DNA of 64,000 bases from Heterodera schachtii (Eukaryota > Nematoda > Chromadorea > Rhabditida > Heteroderidae), in NCBI GenBank assembly GCA_023374025.1, contig SIJG01000056.1, positions 799,935 through 863,934 on the forward strand, in the 5' to 3' direction. Numbering within the stretch: position 1 is the stretch's first letter; each line of letters opens with the position of its first letter. The notes beneath the pieces are model-generated. The model was not told where the DNA came from and did no database searches. It saw nothing but the letters and a program-made list of their open reading frames with translations. The position numbers were made by a program, and so were the translations under genes. Of this stretch, positions 11,950-24,600 are shown in pieces.

Positions 11950-13540
11950 ATGCAACATCAACAACATCATCAACAAGAAACGGCGGACGGTGGCGAGCAG
12001 CAACACGGCGCGACGTCATTGAGGGCTGTTTCATCAATTGCGCCGACGACTTCAACTCCGTTGACCACCAAGCAATTGGACACGTTGATCGCGACAACAC
12101 TTAACTGCCCGTCCCCTGAGCAGTTCGTCCATGATGTGAGGCGCCACAAATTTTTTCTTTGGCATTTTTGTCACATTGCTAATTGTTTTTTCAACCGCAC
12201 AGGTGAACATGACGACCATTTGGCAACTGTGCGAGGACGCGACCAATGTGCTGCGGGACCAGGCGTCACTTGTCGAGACGAAACCACCGCTGGTCATGTG
12301 CGGCGACATCCATGGCCAATTTGTGGACCTGAAGAGAATTTTCAACAAGATGGGCTACCCGCCGTTCACCAAATACATGTTCCTGGGTGACATTGTCGAC
12401 CGTGGCAGTCAAAGTGTGGAGACGATTGTCCTGTTGCTGCTCTACAAGGTGGGTGGAAATGCCGTGCCGTGTCGCGGGAGGGAGAATTTGATCATTTTGT
12501 AGGGCCAATTTACCTCCCCTCCCCAATTTTAAGGTGCGCTACCCGACCGAATTCTATGTACTGCGCGGCAACCACGAATGTGCCAGCATCAACAGAATGT
12601 GAGTGCTGTGGTGCCGTCCCATGTGTCACATTTTAACTCTCAATTTCAGCAAAAAAAAAAAAAAAAATTTCCCCCAATTTTCAGTTATGGGTTCTATGAC
12701 GAAATAAACGAGCGTTATGGACAACACAATGTGCGGCCTCTGTGGGAGCGGTTCAACATGACATTCGCCTGGCTTCCGTTCGTCGGATTGGTCAGCGACT
12801 GTATTCTGTGTGAGTTTTTTGTCGTTGATCGGCTGTCTGATCGATGGGACGAACTCTAATCCCCCCACCCTTTTTTTAAGGCATGCATGGTGGAATCGCG
12901 CCGGAGATGACCAACATTCAGCAACTCCGCATGCTGCGCCGTCCGAACATCGACCCGCCAGTTCCGTCCCTGGAGCTCGACCTGCTGTGGGCTGATCCAT
13001 CAACCGATGTGAATGGCACGCAACCAAATCCGCGTGGAGTGAGCATCCTGTTCGGTGCCGATGTCGTCGCCGAAGTTTGCAGAAAGCTCAACATCGAATT
13101 GATCGTCCGCGCTCATCAGGTGGGGCTGGAGAATCGGCACGGCACATGGACGACTGACTGTTTATCGAAGCGATTTTGCGAATTTTTTTGGTCATTTTCA
13201 AAGCGTTAAAACGTTATTTGAAAATGAATAACAAAATTTTTCGGTCCGCGTTTGGTCTCCCCTGTTTTTAGAGGGCCGAATTAGTGGGATTTGTGTGATC
13301 CGAAAATGTGCCTAATTTATTTCATTCTCCCCACTTTTTCAGTGTGTGCCGTTCGGTGTCTCATTCTTTGCCAACTCCTACATGCTGACGTTGTTCTCCG
13401 CACCGATGTACGTGACTGAAAAGAATGTGGGAGCGGTGCTGGTGATTGACGCGAAGCTGCAGCTGTCCTTCAGATTCTTCAAAGGCACCCAAATTACCCC
13501 CAGCATTGGTCCAGCATCTCGACGCGAATGTTCTCAATAG
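11950..13540 (+). CDS. Divergent PP1-type serine/threonine phosphatase catalytic subunit
   Basis: Six exons (11950-12135, 12203-12448, 12534-12598, 12685-12809, 12881-13119, 13343-13540) give 352 residues. Metal and catalytic motifs of the PPP family are complete: [28 protein letters not shown] and RAHQ. The order and spacing match PP1 throughout. It differs from canonical PP1 in several places. GDYVDRG is GDIVDRG. The beta12-beta13 loop is [10 protein letters not shown] instead of SAPNYCGEF, so the toxin-reactive Cys is missing although the Tyr is kept. A 60-residue N-terminal extension is rich in Gln, His, Thr and Ser. It is probably one of the lineage-expanded nematode PP1 paralogues, some of which are sperm-specific in C. 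elegans; its tissue is unknown here. A polyadenylation signal lies 73 bp after the stop. Confidence 0.93.
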
Positions 13541-13612
13541 TGTGTGTTTGTGTGTGACCCCATTGTTACCAATGTACATATGTATGTTATCCATTCATGA
13601 ATATGTTGTATG

Positions 13613-13618
13613 AATAAA
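13613..13618 (+). terminator. AATAAA polyadenylation signal of the phosphatase gene
   Basis: Canonical AATAAA 73 bp after the TAG stop, in a short AT-rich 3' region. The next gene starts about 335 bp further on. Confidence 0.6.
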
Positions 13619-13952
13619 GTTATTCCGAACCACATCCATTTTATCCAATTCCTAGTCATTATCCCGAATTTGAGGAAAAAGAGAAAATTGGTTAAAAAAT
13701 TATCATTGTTGTTTTTTGTGCTAAAATGTGCAAGCAAATTAGGGTATGCTTTTAACTTCTTTTTTTTTTAATACCTAAGTCATTTAAAATTGTACAATTT
13801 TTGTTTGGCCAAATAACTTCTTAAATATTTGGCATTATGTTTTATTTTTAAAAGGATCCCGCACACAAAAAAATAAAATTTAATTCCGTTGTCAATCAAA
13901 TTAACCGCTCACGCTAATTAATATCTCCGTTACTTTCCATTTACAGTGAAAA

Positions 13953-16900
13953 ATGACTTCGGACGAGGTTGAGGACGCAATTCGCAAAAACATAATATGG
14001 GCCAAGTTGGCCGACGAGTTACGCATTATGTTGGGCAACTCACAGCGCGAATATGACAAGCGCATTTTGGACTATTCCATTAAGAATCAGCTTCGCTACA
14101 GAGACAACATCGGTTTGTGAGGCAAAACTGTAGAAAAATGTGATTTGAAATTGGCAAACCTGGGTTTTAATGTGATTGCCAATTAGATAATTTTAGTCGT
14201 TCCAAACATTTGTTTATTTTTTTTAAATAAATTCCAAAAAATCCAGCTCCTCGTCTGGATACAAGGCCATGTCAAGCGTTTTTTGGAGCTGGATTTTTGT
14301 CTCCAGAAAATTCCAGGCTTTTTCGAAATGTCGGACTTTAAAGATTGGGCAATTAAAACATAATTTTTTAGTTCGTTTTGTGAAGCGCTCTCAGGAGGAG
14401 TACTACGACAGTTTGTTGAGCTACAGTCAGCAGCGGATGATGCTTTACCCGTACCATTTGTCGGACATTTTGGTGCGCGAACTTCGCATCACTCCATTCA
14501 CTTATTACACGTATGGTTTGGCCCAAAATTTTTTTTTTGTAAAAAATTGTGTTTTTTGAATTTTTAAGTTCCCGAAAAGAAATTTTGCGCTTTTTAATCG
14601 CTTTATGACTCAAAAGAAAGATACTGTTTAGGAACATGATTGTAGAGGTGATGCAAGCCGAGAAGAGCTACGATTCCATCCCCAATTTCACTGCCGGTAA
14701 AATTTCTAAAAATTACACTGAAAAATTGTAAATTCTAAACAAAAAGTAAAGGAAATTCGCTATTTTTTTCCATGTAAACCCCATTTTTCATAGCTCTTTA
14801 AATGAAATTAAATAAACCTACTTTGGGGTTTAATTCGTCACAAATTTTTCAAAATTGGAGGGTAGATGGAGTCTATTGAAATTTGTTTTTTTTCTCATAA
14901 AGTTTAGCTTTTCACACTATTTTTTTGCAACTCCGCTAATGATTTGATTCACAGTTGACGTCATGCGCATGTTGGGAATTGGTCGCAACCAGTACATTGA
15001 CTTGATGAACCAAAACCGGGCCAACCGGCGACTATTCCGACGGGCCAAACCAGTGCGCGAAATTCTGCCCCAAAAGCCATGCAATTTTGCGCCCATTGAG
15101 CCATGGTTTCACCTATGCTTTGGCTGCATTTTGGAGGCGGACATTCGGGTGAAAATTTTTTTTTTAAACTTTAGGATTTTTTGTTGTTGCAATTTTTGTC
15201 TGGAATTTTAATTGGATTTTTTGGCATTGATTTTAATCATTTTGAATCAAAAAATGCTTTCTGAAGATGCTCAGTTCGCCGGAGCAGCAGATCATTGACC
15301 GACTGCTTGACGAGGGTTCCGTCTGCTGTGGTCTGTTGGACAAAGCCATTGTTCTGCGGTTGTTGAGCCGGGGCCTCGTCTATTTGGAAGTGCCAATTGG
15401 GTCGGATGACTACGTTTTTGGCACGTCATTTTTTGGGTTTAAGCCACGATTAGAAAAAAAAACAGCCACCTCTCTTTGACCTATTTATCCTCTCGTTTGA
15501 TTGAAATTTTAGTATTTTTTTATATGTATAACTTAAAATTTTGTGGGATTGGAATTATGGTGGTCTCGCCGAAAAACATCTTTTTTTTTTTTTGAAAATT
15601 TTACGGTTTTTTTCATCTACTTTTTCATTTTTAAGTTTTTTTTTCAGTGCCAACTCTTGACGGATTTGTGATGAATCGGGTCCAAGGCGACTATTTTGAG
15701 ACATTGTTGTACAAAATTTTTGTCGCTATCGATGGACAAACTTCAGTACTGGAGGTTGGGGTCCACAATTATTCCTCCATTTATTTAAATTAATTTTTAG
15801 TTGGCCGACACCATCGGAATTGACATTAACTTGGTGAAAAATGCCGTTTCCGTCTTTTGCCGACTTGGCTTTGCGCGCAAACGCGTCACCGGCATTGAAA
15901 ATGTGCACCTGCACGCCTCATGGGCCACGGGGGACTATGCCAATGCGGACACCACGGGCACAACCAGTTCGGGGTACGGTTCCTTTTTTTTAAATTGGAA
16001 CTTTCGGCATAAAGAATTTTTTAATTAAAATTTTGACAAGTCATATACTTTGTCCAAAATTTGAGACAAAAAACAGGGAGCCTTATTTAAACCCAAAAAA
16101 ATGCCACAACTGTAAATAAACATGTATTCGTCGGATTCAGTGAAATTCTCCTAAATCAAAAAATTATTCGCTGTGTTTTTTATTGTTCAGTTTGGCCTCC
16201 CCGTCCTCTGACCAACTGTCCGTCATCAGTGCCAATGCACAGCTTGCTGATCTGTCCATGGCACTGTTGAGCACCACCGGCGAGGATGGCGCAAATGCCA
16301 CGGGCACCGACGAAGTGACCGACGACGACGACGACATTGTGACGGCGGTGGAAAATGCGCTCAAAGGACCACCGCAAAACCATCGAGTGAGTGAGTTTTG
16401 CATAAACCTTAGAATTTTTTTTTTAATTTTACGAAAATAAACCCTTCAATTTTTTGTAAAAAAATTCATTTAAATTTCGAATTCTGTTTCTGTTTGCAAT
16501 TATTAATTTGTACAATAAATTGTCTAAAAATGCTTTATTTCTCTTTTTTCGGGTCATTTCGCCTGTCCCCCAGCAGCAGCAGCAAACGCCCGGCACAGAA
16601 TTGGGCAGCAAACGCATTGCGTTCATTTTCGACTCGTCGCTGACCGCCTTTCTGATGATGGGCAATTTGTCGGCGGTGAATGAATACCTTAAACCATTTT
16701 CTTTCAAATCATTTATGTTTTTATGCAGCCGAAATCCAAAAAAAAAATTGTCTATTTTGGTGCAAAACGAGCAAAATAGGGGGGGGGGGGGGTAAATCAA
16801 AGACCCTCAATTTTTTGGGTCTTACAATTAACATACGGTCCCCAGCTGGAAAAAAATTCGAACTGTCTTAAAAAAATTCATGTCCATTGTTACTAATTTT

Positions 16901-19900
16901 CACAATTTGTCGCCACGGGAAATTTTTTTTGCCAATTTTCACAGATTTTGGCACAAAATTTCAAAAAAATTTATCCAATATAAAATATATATGAATTTTA
17001 ATGCCTCTTTATTCAACACAGACTCTGAAAAACCATGCGGTTACGCTGTTCGAGGTGGGCAAACTCAGCGACGAGGCGTTGGACTCGTTCATTGATGAGC
17101 TGCAAAATGTCAATTTGTTTGTGGAGGGCGAGGCCCAGCGGTACTCGGAACATGCGCGCACGCTGCTGTACACGCTGCAGTCGTTGCGGGCCGGCGGTGC
17201 CGAAATGGACCTGATCAGGGGCGAAAGTCTGCACAATTTGGACCCGGTGGCACGCACAAAGGTGGTGCAGCGAGCGTACAAGTGAGTACGAAGGGAGATC
17301 TTTTCGAAAAAAAATCAAAAAATTCATTTGAATTTCGGAATTTTTTCGGAAAACCATGAAATTTTATATTTTTTTGGAAAAATCGTCATTACGGCAACAA
17401 AACAATTGTTGTGATAGATTGAGGGATTACAATAAGTGAGGGGACTTCGGTCTGGAGGGGAAATATACAAATGTCGCCGGCCGAACATCGCCGGCACATT
17501 TACGTCGCCGTATAATTTTTAATAAATAAAAAAAAAACTCGGAAAATTTTTCGTCACACGCCTAACTTGAAAAAAAAAATCCATTTCAGCAGAGTATATT
17601 TTGAATTTCATTGTTTGAATAATGATCTAAAATTCGAATTTCGCGGTTTCAAATCACATTTCCCACCCTTGTTGTACAGACAGTTGTTCAAATAATACAA
17701 AAAAAAAATTTTTTTTTTGATTACACGAAAATGGGGGTGGTCCAATCCATTCGTCTCCAACTCTCTCTGACTGATTATGAGAATAACATTCCCCCCCCCC
17801 CCTCGCCCAACAATTGAATATTCCAATATTTTCCCACCATCCCCCCCAAAAATTTCAAGGTTGCTCGTGTCCATGGCACCCATCAACGCGGACGCGTGCT
17901 GTGTGCCGTTGGCCTCGCTCCCACACCTTGGCACCGCTTCCATTGAGGTGAATGAGAAAGTCCCACCCCGAACACCGCCCCGTCCCCCCTGATAATTTTA
18001 AAAAAAGCAAACATAAATTTTTTGAAACATTTTTTAAATTCGAGATAAAAAAAATAGTACGTAAGACAGTGTTTCACCCTCCTTTAACCATAAAAGGGGG
18101 GGGGGGGGGGTCGGACAATAATTTTGTCAGCACATTTGTGTCTTATATAATTCGTCATTTTTTAGCTGAGTTCGCCTTGGTTTCGCCTGTTCCTCTACGA
18201 ATTGGCGGGCAATGGGCCGCCGGCACTGTTCCTGCCGTTGGGCACTCGCCTGGGCCGTTTGCCAAAACTGTTTTGGCACAGTCGGCGATTGATGCTCACG
18301 CAGGGCACCCATGAGCCGCTGATTTTGCCCGTCGAAAATGCATTGGTGCCAACCGCTGAGGCACTCGTGTCGGCACCCGTTTTCATACAGGTACGGCATG
18401 TTTGAAACTTGACGAGAAAATTGGCAGTTCTTGTTGGGGACAAGTTGGAGCAAATGGGACGAAATTTGGTCCCCCTTTAATTGCCTAATTAGTGAGTGGG
18501 GGTAAAGATCAGTCAGTTTATAGAACCGAGGCCGAAAACGTGGGGCCCGAAAAGCTGGCCAAATCAAAAGTTCAAGGCCTCTAACAATAAAATTTCTATA
18601 TTTTTTTACCAGTTTCGTAATGTTAAATTTTACGTTAGGCATACAGTGAATTGGCGTCGGATGCCGAAGTGGTCAATGTGCCGTTCCCATTCCTTGACGA
18701 CGACGAACACGCCGATGACGACAACGATACCAAGCAGGATGCTGCTGTTCATGATCATTGCCATAATAAGGTTGCTGTTGATGCAACAGACGATGCTCTT
18801 CTTCAAAACGGTGATGTTGTACGACATCATCATCATTATGATGCCAACACAAGCAACGACAACGACGGCACTGCATCAGACCGACAGGATGAAACTGTAC
18901 ATGGAGCAACGCCGCCAGCACCGTCGGAATTGGCATCATTCAGTCGGCATCCCATTGTGCGAAAACTGCGTGAACTGCTCCACCTGGACCATCTCTGCGG
19001 GTCTGTCTGAAACATGTTAGGGGGGTGGTGGGTCTTTTTGGGCCTCGCCTCTCCAAGTCTCAACCCTCTTGGGCAATTCTCAGTTTTCAGTCAAGAATAG
19101 TCTTGTATTATAGTAATTAGTACGTAAACACTTCCGAGAGTCTTGGTCTCGGCAAACGTTGGAGTTTTTTGGGCATGGTCTCGGGTTCTCGTCTCGAGAA
19201 ATTTTCGGTTTTGCGCATCATTACTAAACTCACGCCTCCCCCCCCCCCCTAGTCTCTAGCGCCTGTCTGTTCTCCCAATTTATCACACATTAATCCTGTC
19301 AATATTTCTCTCCCTCTCTTCCCTTCCACTCTCTCTCCGTCTCTTTCCGTCGCCCAAGGATTTGGTTCATCACATCACAATTAGCGACAGCAAAACGGAA
19401 ACGGGGACCTTTACTTTGCCTTATTTTAACACACTTCCGTCGCTTTTAAATGCTTAATTTTATTATTATTTTTTAGTTACATTGTATTGCTTAAACTTCA
19501 TCATGGCACCACTGCTCCGTCTTCACGCCTTCCAACCGAAACTGCTGACCCGCTAAGGCTGAGGTGTTAACAAATTTATTCTTCGTCCAATTTTTATTTT
19601 TTTAGTATATTTTTTTGGCATTTTGTTTGCTTTATTTAAAATTAAAATGCGCCCCCCGTTTTTAGGAAAACTTGCTCCAATCGCACTCGGTTGACGGCGG
19701 GTGAGTCGATGGATGACTATGTGCTGTTTGACTGTGTGTTTGGCATTCCGTTGTTTGACGAGGCGTTGAACAAGACAATTTGCCAACGCATCATGCACAA
19801 GCAGCTGTGCTCAACGGACAAGTGAGTTTGAAACAACAAATTTTAATTAAAATTTGGATTTAATTAATTTAAAATTTAATTAAAAATTTAAATTTATTAT

Positions 19901-20661
19901 TTTTCCCCGTTCATTGTCAGCTTTCAAAATGTGCTCTTCACAATGCAACACATCATTGACTCAACGCGTGAATTTGTTGCCCGATTCCAAGACAACAACA
20001 ACAATAACAACACGTCTTTGGTGGTAAGGGCATTTTCAAAAAATTCCCTTCCCCTCCCCCATGAAATCAAAAATTTTTTAAGGGAAATTGTCTGACAAAC
20101 CTGTAAAAAAAAAATTTTAAAAAAATTTCGCGGAGTCGTTCAACTCCACTGCCGGACCCCATTTTGCCATTTTTTTTTTGAAACTGATCCTAAAATGGCA
20201 AAAACGACCTATTTTTTTGTAAAAAAAAATGGCTACAAATTCCTGCTTTTCCTCTCCGGGCGACGAACATTTTAAAATAGCGTTGGATAAACTGATAGAT
20301 TCCCAGATTTTAGACTGGCATGCGTTTTCTCATTTTTTAAAATTCAATTTCCCCAATGTTTGTTTTGCAGTTTGATGACATCACGAATGCTGCAGCAACA
20401 ACAACAACAACAACAGCCTCGTCAATGGTGGCATCTTTTGAGCAACAACAGCATCAGCAACAACAACAGTTCCTCTCTTCGTCATGTCCGTCGTCGTCCA
20501 TCAGTCCAACCCGTGCCATTGCATTTGACCCGTGTTGTTGTTCCCACACACTAACGACTACAACAACAACAACAACGACGGCAATCGGTGATGGCACAAA
20601 TGCAAAGCAGCAAAACCAAGGCAGGAAGTGCTGTTGCTTTTATTGGACACCGAAAAGTTGA
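13953..20661 (+). CDS. FAM91A1 homologue (FAM91 N and C domains)
   Basis: Seventeen exons in consistent phase give about 953 residues: 13953-14112, 14372-14510, 14632-14696, 14955-15148, 15267-15420, 15648-15754, 15801-15973, 16191-16386, 16574-16675, 17022-17281, 17860-17947, 18166-18390, 18639-19000, 19477-19563, 19666-19821, 19921-20023, 20371-20661. Signature blocks of FAM91 include [116 protein letters not shown] and [21 protein letters not shown]91A1 acts at the trans-Golgi with TBC1D23 and with the WDR11 complex in capture of endosome-derived vesicles. The intron after 15420 must use a GC donor to keep frame. Exon 13 contains an Asp/His-rich insertion, and the last exon encodes a Thr-, Gln- and Ser-rich tail. 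TTTCCATTTACAG lies eight bases before the ATG and could be a trans-splice acceptor. Confidence 0.95.
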
Positions 20662-21685
20662 CATTTTCTCCGACCGACCGGCGCTGTTTTTTTAGTCATT
20701 AAATAGACAGAGACATTCATTCCCCGCCCCCTTTCTCTCTTCCTCTCTCTTCCCCCGTGTGTACTATATACAATACTTTCTAGTCCTCCTCTATTCTTTT
20801 CCTCTTCATCAGTGATAGGTTCTTTCATTTCTCTTTGCTGTCTCTCTCTCTCTCTCTCACTCTCTCGCCTCCCTTTTCTCTCTGCAATGCTTTCTCTCCA
20901 TGATCAGTGTGTGTTGGGTGCTTTCTCTCCTCTGTCAATGCTCGGCTTCTCTAATCATTTGTTTCTGATTCCAAAAAATGGTTGTGCTTCTTCTTCTGCT
21001 GTTGCTGCTGCAGCTGATCTTTCTTTTTGTGCTCATTCCTTTGATTTTCATGCGCAATGATTCACTCATTTCTCTCTCTTTTTTTTCCCTAAAAGGCTCT
21101 GATCACTTTCTTTTTAAAAAATTTTTTTAATTTAAATTTGTTTTTTGCTCTGTCCCCCATCCATTTTATATTGTAAACATTCATCGCCTCCTCCTCCTCC
21201 TCTCCTCTCACTCTGCTGTTGTTGTTGCTGATGGTGGTGGTGCACCAAATTCTCAATAATTTTTGTCGCCACCAAAAAACACAACAATTTGTGGTTGATT
21301 TTGATTGATAAATGCATCCATACGATGTGTTCTCCCCCCCCCCCCCAATTCTCCGTTATGTATTTATTATTTATTTCCTCTTTTGCTGTTGCGCAATTTT
21401 GGTGCTCCGTCCCCTCATCCTCCGTTGATCATTTTATTCTACCATTTATTTTACTTAAAACCAAAATTAAATGTGTCCATTTTATGATGATGTTCCATTG
21501 CAAGAATTTGCGCAAATTTTGTCGCTTAAATATTTTTAAAAAATTCATTTTTAATATATTTAATTTTATTTTTGCATTTAAAAGTGAGTGTGTGTGTTTG
21601 TGTACATACGTCGTGTGCTGTGGACAGAAAAGTGGCAACAACTAAAAACAACTGACAAATTCGGGCGCCATTCATATTCCATCGG
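20662..21685. other. Spacer between FAM91A1 and SLC35F5 genes
   Basis: No gene seen. It contains CT-rich tracts (about 20738-20880, including (CT)n at 20841-20860), a C11 run near 21332 and AT-rich sequence. Short open frames on either strand follow the simple repeats and lack splice sites or conservation. Confidence 0.6.
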
Positions 21686-24600
21686 ATGATTGTCACCAAT
21701 TCGCAACGACTGCTCGGCATTGGACTGCTCGTTCTCGTCAATGTCGTAAGTGATTCACTGGGACATTTAAATGGACAGAAATGCTTGGTGCCCGCCAAGA
21801 AATTTCATAAAAGCCCACCAAATTTGTGGTTTTTGAACTTGACCATTTCCGGAAGCTTTCCCATGATGCGCAACAATTTTTGTTTTCCCTACAATTTTAA
21901 TCCATTGGGCAATTTTTTTTTTGGTAATATCCCGCGGTTATTTAAATGAATTAACCATTTCTCTATAAATTTAAAAATTTCAGAAAATTAAAAAAGTTAG
22001 ATTTTTGGTATTTTTAAAGGGATTTTTATAGGTTTTAAAATTTCTTATTTTTAATATTTTCCGGTTTCGTCCATCTCGACATTTTCCATTAAATCGGGAT
22101 TTTATACATTAAAAAAAAACAAAAATTTGGCGAACGATACATCTTAAACACGACGGCTATTCATTTTCCCCAAAGGTTTGGGTGCTGTCCTCGGAGCTCA
22201 CCCGTTACCTGTTCATCGATTTGGCCTTTGCTCGCCCGTTCTTCTTCACGTACGCCAAGTCGTGTCTGCTGTCCCTGCTGCTGTTGCGCTACTCGTGCAA
22301 TTGCTGCACGGAGGAGGCGGACGCATCGAAAAAAGACGGCACGGAGGACACAGCGGGCGGCGGAGACGGAGGAGGAGGAGGGCACCACAATGATGCCAAC
22401 GATGACGAAGACGACGGCATGGCAAGCGGCAGCAGCAGAAACGGTGTCAGCAACAGGAAGAGCAAGAAGAAAAGGTCGAGCAGCAGCAGCAGCGGTGGAG
22501 GCACCGCAAAGACGACAAAGTCAGGAACGGTAATGTGATACCGTAATGGTGTAAAAATGACACGATAAGTGGATACGGTTAGGGAAATTGAATTCATTCA
22601 CCAGTACTGTAGTTGGGTAGGACAAAACAAAGAGGGAAAAAATCCAATTTCCTTTTTTGAACGAATTAATCAGGAAAATTTCTGTAAAAAATCTTTCATA
22701 TTTCCCTTAAATTTAAAAAAAAAATTTTCAAATTGCGTAGTAGTCACATTTTCGACAAGTTTGGCGTGTTATTACTAATAAAATGTTCATTTATTGTAAA
22801 TGTATTGGGTGGCATCAAAAAGTGCTTTTTATTTGCCATTTCACATTTTCTGTGCAGGCCGTTTACACACAGTTGGAAAACATTGGCATGGGCAGTGACG
22901 GCGAAGAGGAGGAGGTGGAAATGGAAGAGCGAGGAGATCAGCAAGGACAGACGGATGAAGCGGAAAAACGGAGGAGAAACGGCCGGACGATGACGGCGTA
23001 CAATGCCAACGACGACGATGGCGAACACAGTGCCATGAACAACACCAACAACATCATTAGTCCATGTAGCAGTAGCAGCAGTACCATCACAATTGAGGGG
23101 CGGACGACGAGCGACGACGGAGTGCGGCGGCACGGCACCGCCGGCGGCGGCGGCGCGGTGAACAGCAGCGAACAGAGTTACGAGGCACCGAAGCTGGTCA
23201 GTGAATTATAAGCAATGACATTTAAAACCAATCTCATTCAACCGGTGTTTAATTGACCAATTAACAAAAGGTTGAAGGAACTATTAGCGCTTCATTACTA
23301 AGGGGTTGACCAATCCATGGAATGTGCTGTCGTCCCCCTTCGCCCCAATTTCACTACTACGTTACCAGTCCCCCCCCCCCCCCCCTCTCTCTGATTTGTT
23401 TTTAATTTAAAATTTATTAATTTTTCTAAACTATTTTAAATAAAAAAATTTTGAAAAATTTCCAGAGATTTTTTCGAAATTTTATGAAGAATTACTCTTA
23501 GAAAATATATGGTTTTTTTTCTGAAATTTCTAAACTTGAACAAGGGGAATGTGACTGAACGCATGCATTCAATTTTCCAAAAAATTCTTTGTTGCACTCA
23601 AAATAAAAACCTCTCCCACTCGTTGTCAGACCAGCGTCGAATTTGAACACTTCCAATTGCCCTCCTCGGCCAGCACCGCCGAGTCCGAACTGTGCTCCGA
23701 TGACGAGGCACTGCTGCAGCGTGACCCGGTGGAGTTGGACGCCATGAAGCGCGAGCTGTTCGACGCTTTGGTGGACAAAAAAGCGCACCAACAGCAGCGG
23801 AAGCGGGTCCGCTTCTCCTGCATTCGACAGGTAAATCAATCAGTTTTGGATTTTTTTTTTTAATTTTTTTAATTGATATAAAGGTTCGTGCACTGCCCGA
23901 AAAGGTGGAGTTGGACGCACGTTTGGCTCGTCTTCCGTACCATCGCCATGTCGCTCGTCGCTTGCAGCACTGTCCAAATTGTCCGGCACTGAACCGCGAC
24001 TCGGCACTGTTCAGCTACGCAATCATTTTTGCGCCATTGGTACACTTTAAAATTTTGTAACATTTTTTTTAATTAGAAAAAATGGTTATATTTTTTAAAT
24101 TTAATTTTCAGGCTAAATAAATAAAATATAAACTCCGAATAAATCCCTCTAAAAATAACAAACAAAAAAAACTTTTTAAATTTCGTTTAACAAAATTTGT
24201 CACCCATTAAATTATTTTCTTTTTTAATTTTACTTTGTTTGTTTCAGTGGATGATCTCTTCCGTGGCTTTCCAGGTTCTGTCCTTTTATAATACATTTTT
24301 TAATTAAATTAAATTCCATTTTTATTACAAATTCCCCTTTTTTAGACCAGCCTCGCCTTCGCCAGTGTGACCACTGTCAACCTTTTCACCGCTTCCTGTC
24401 CACTCTTTGTGCTCATTTTGGGCGCATTTTTTGGCAAAAATTCGTCGGATGCGTTCACCGGCACAAAGTGTGTACTCTCACAAAACCATTAAATATTTAA
24501 CTACTGGTAATTGTACCACTTACAATTAGTATGCCTATAAGTTTACTAATTATCCCTAATTACCCGGCTTATTCAATTTACTCATTCCTAATTGATTAGT

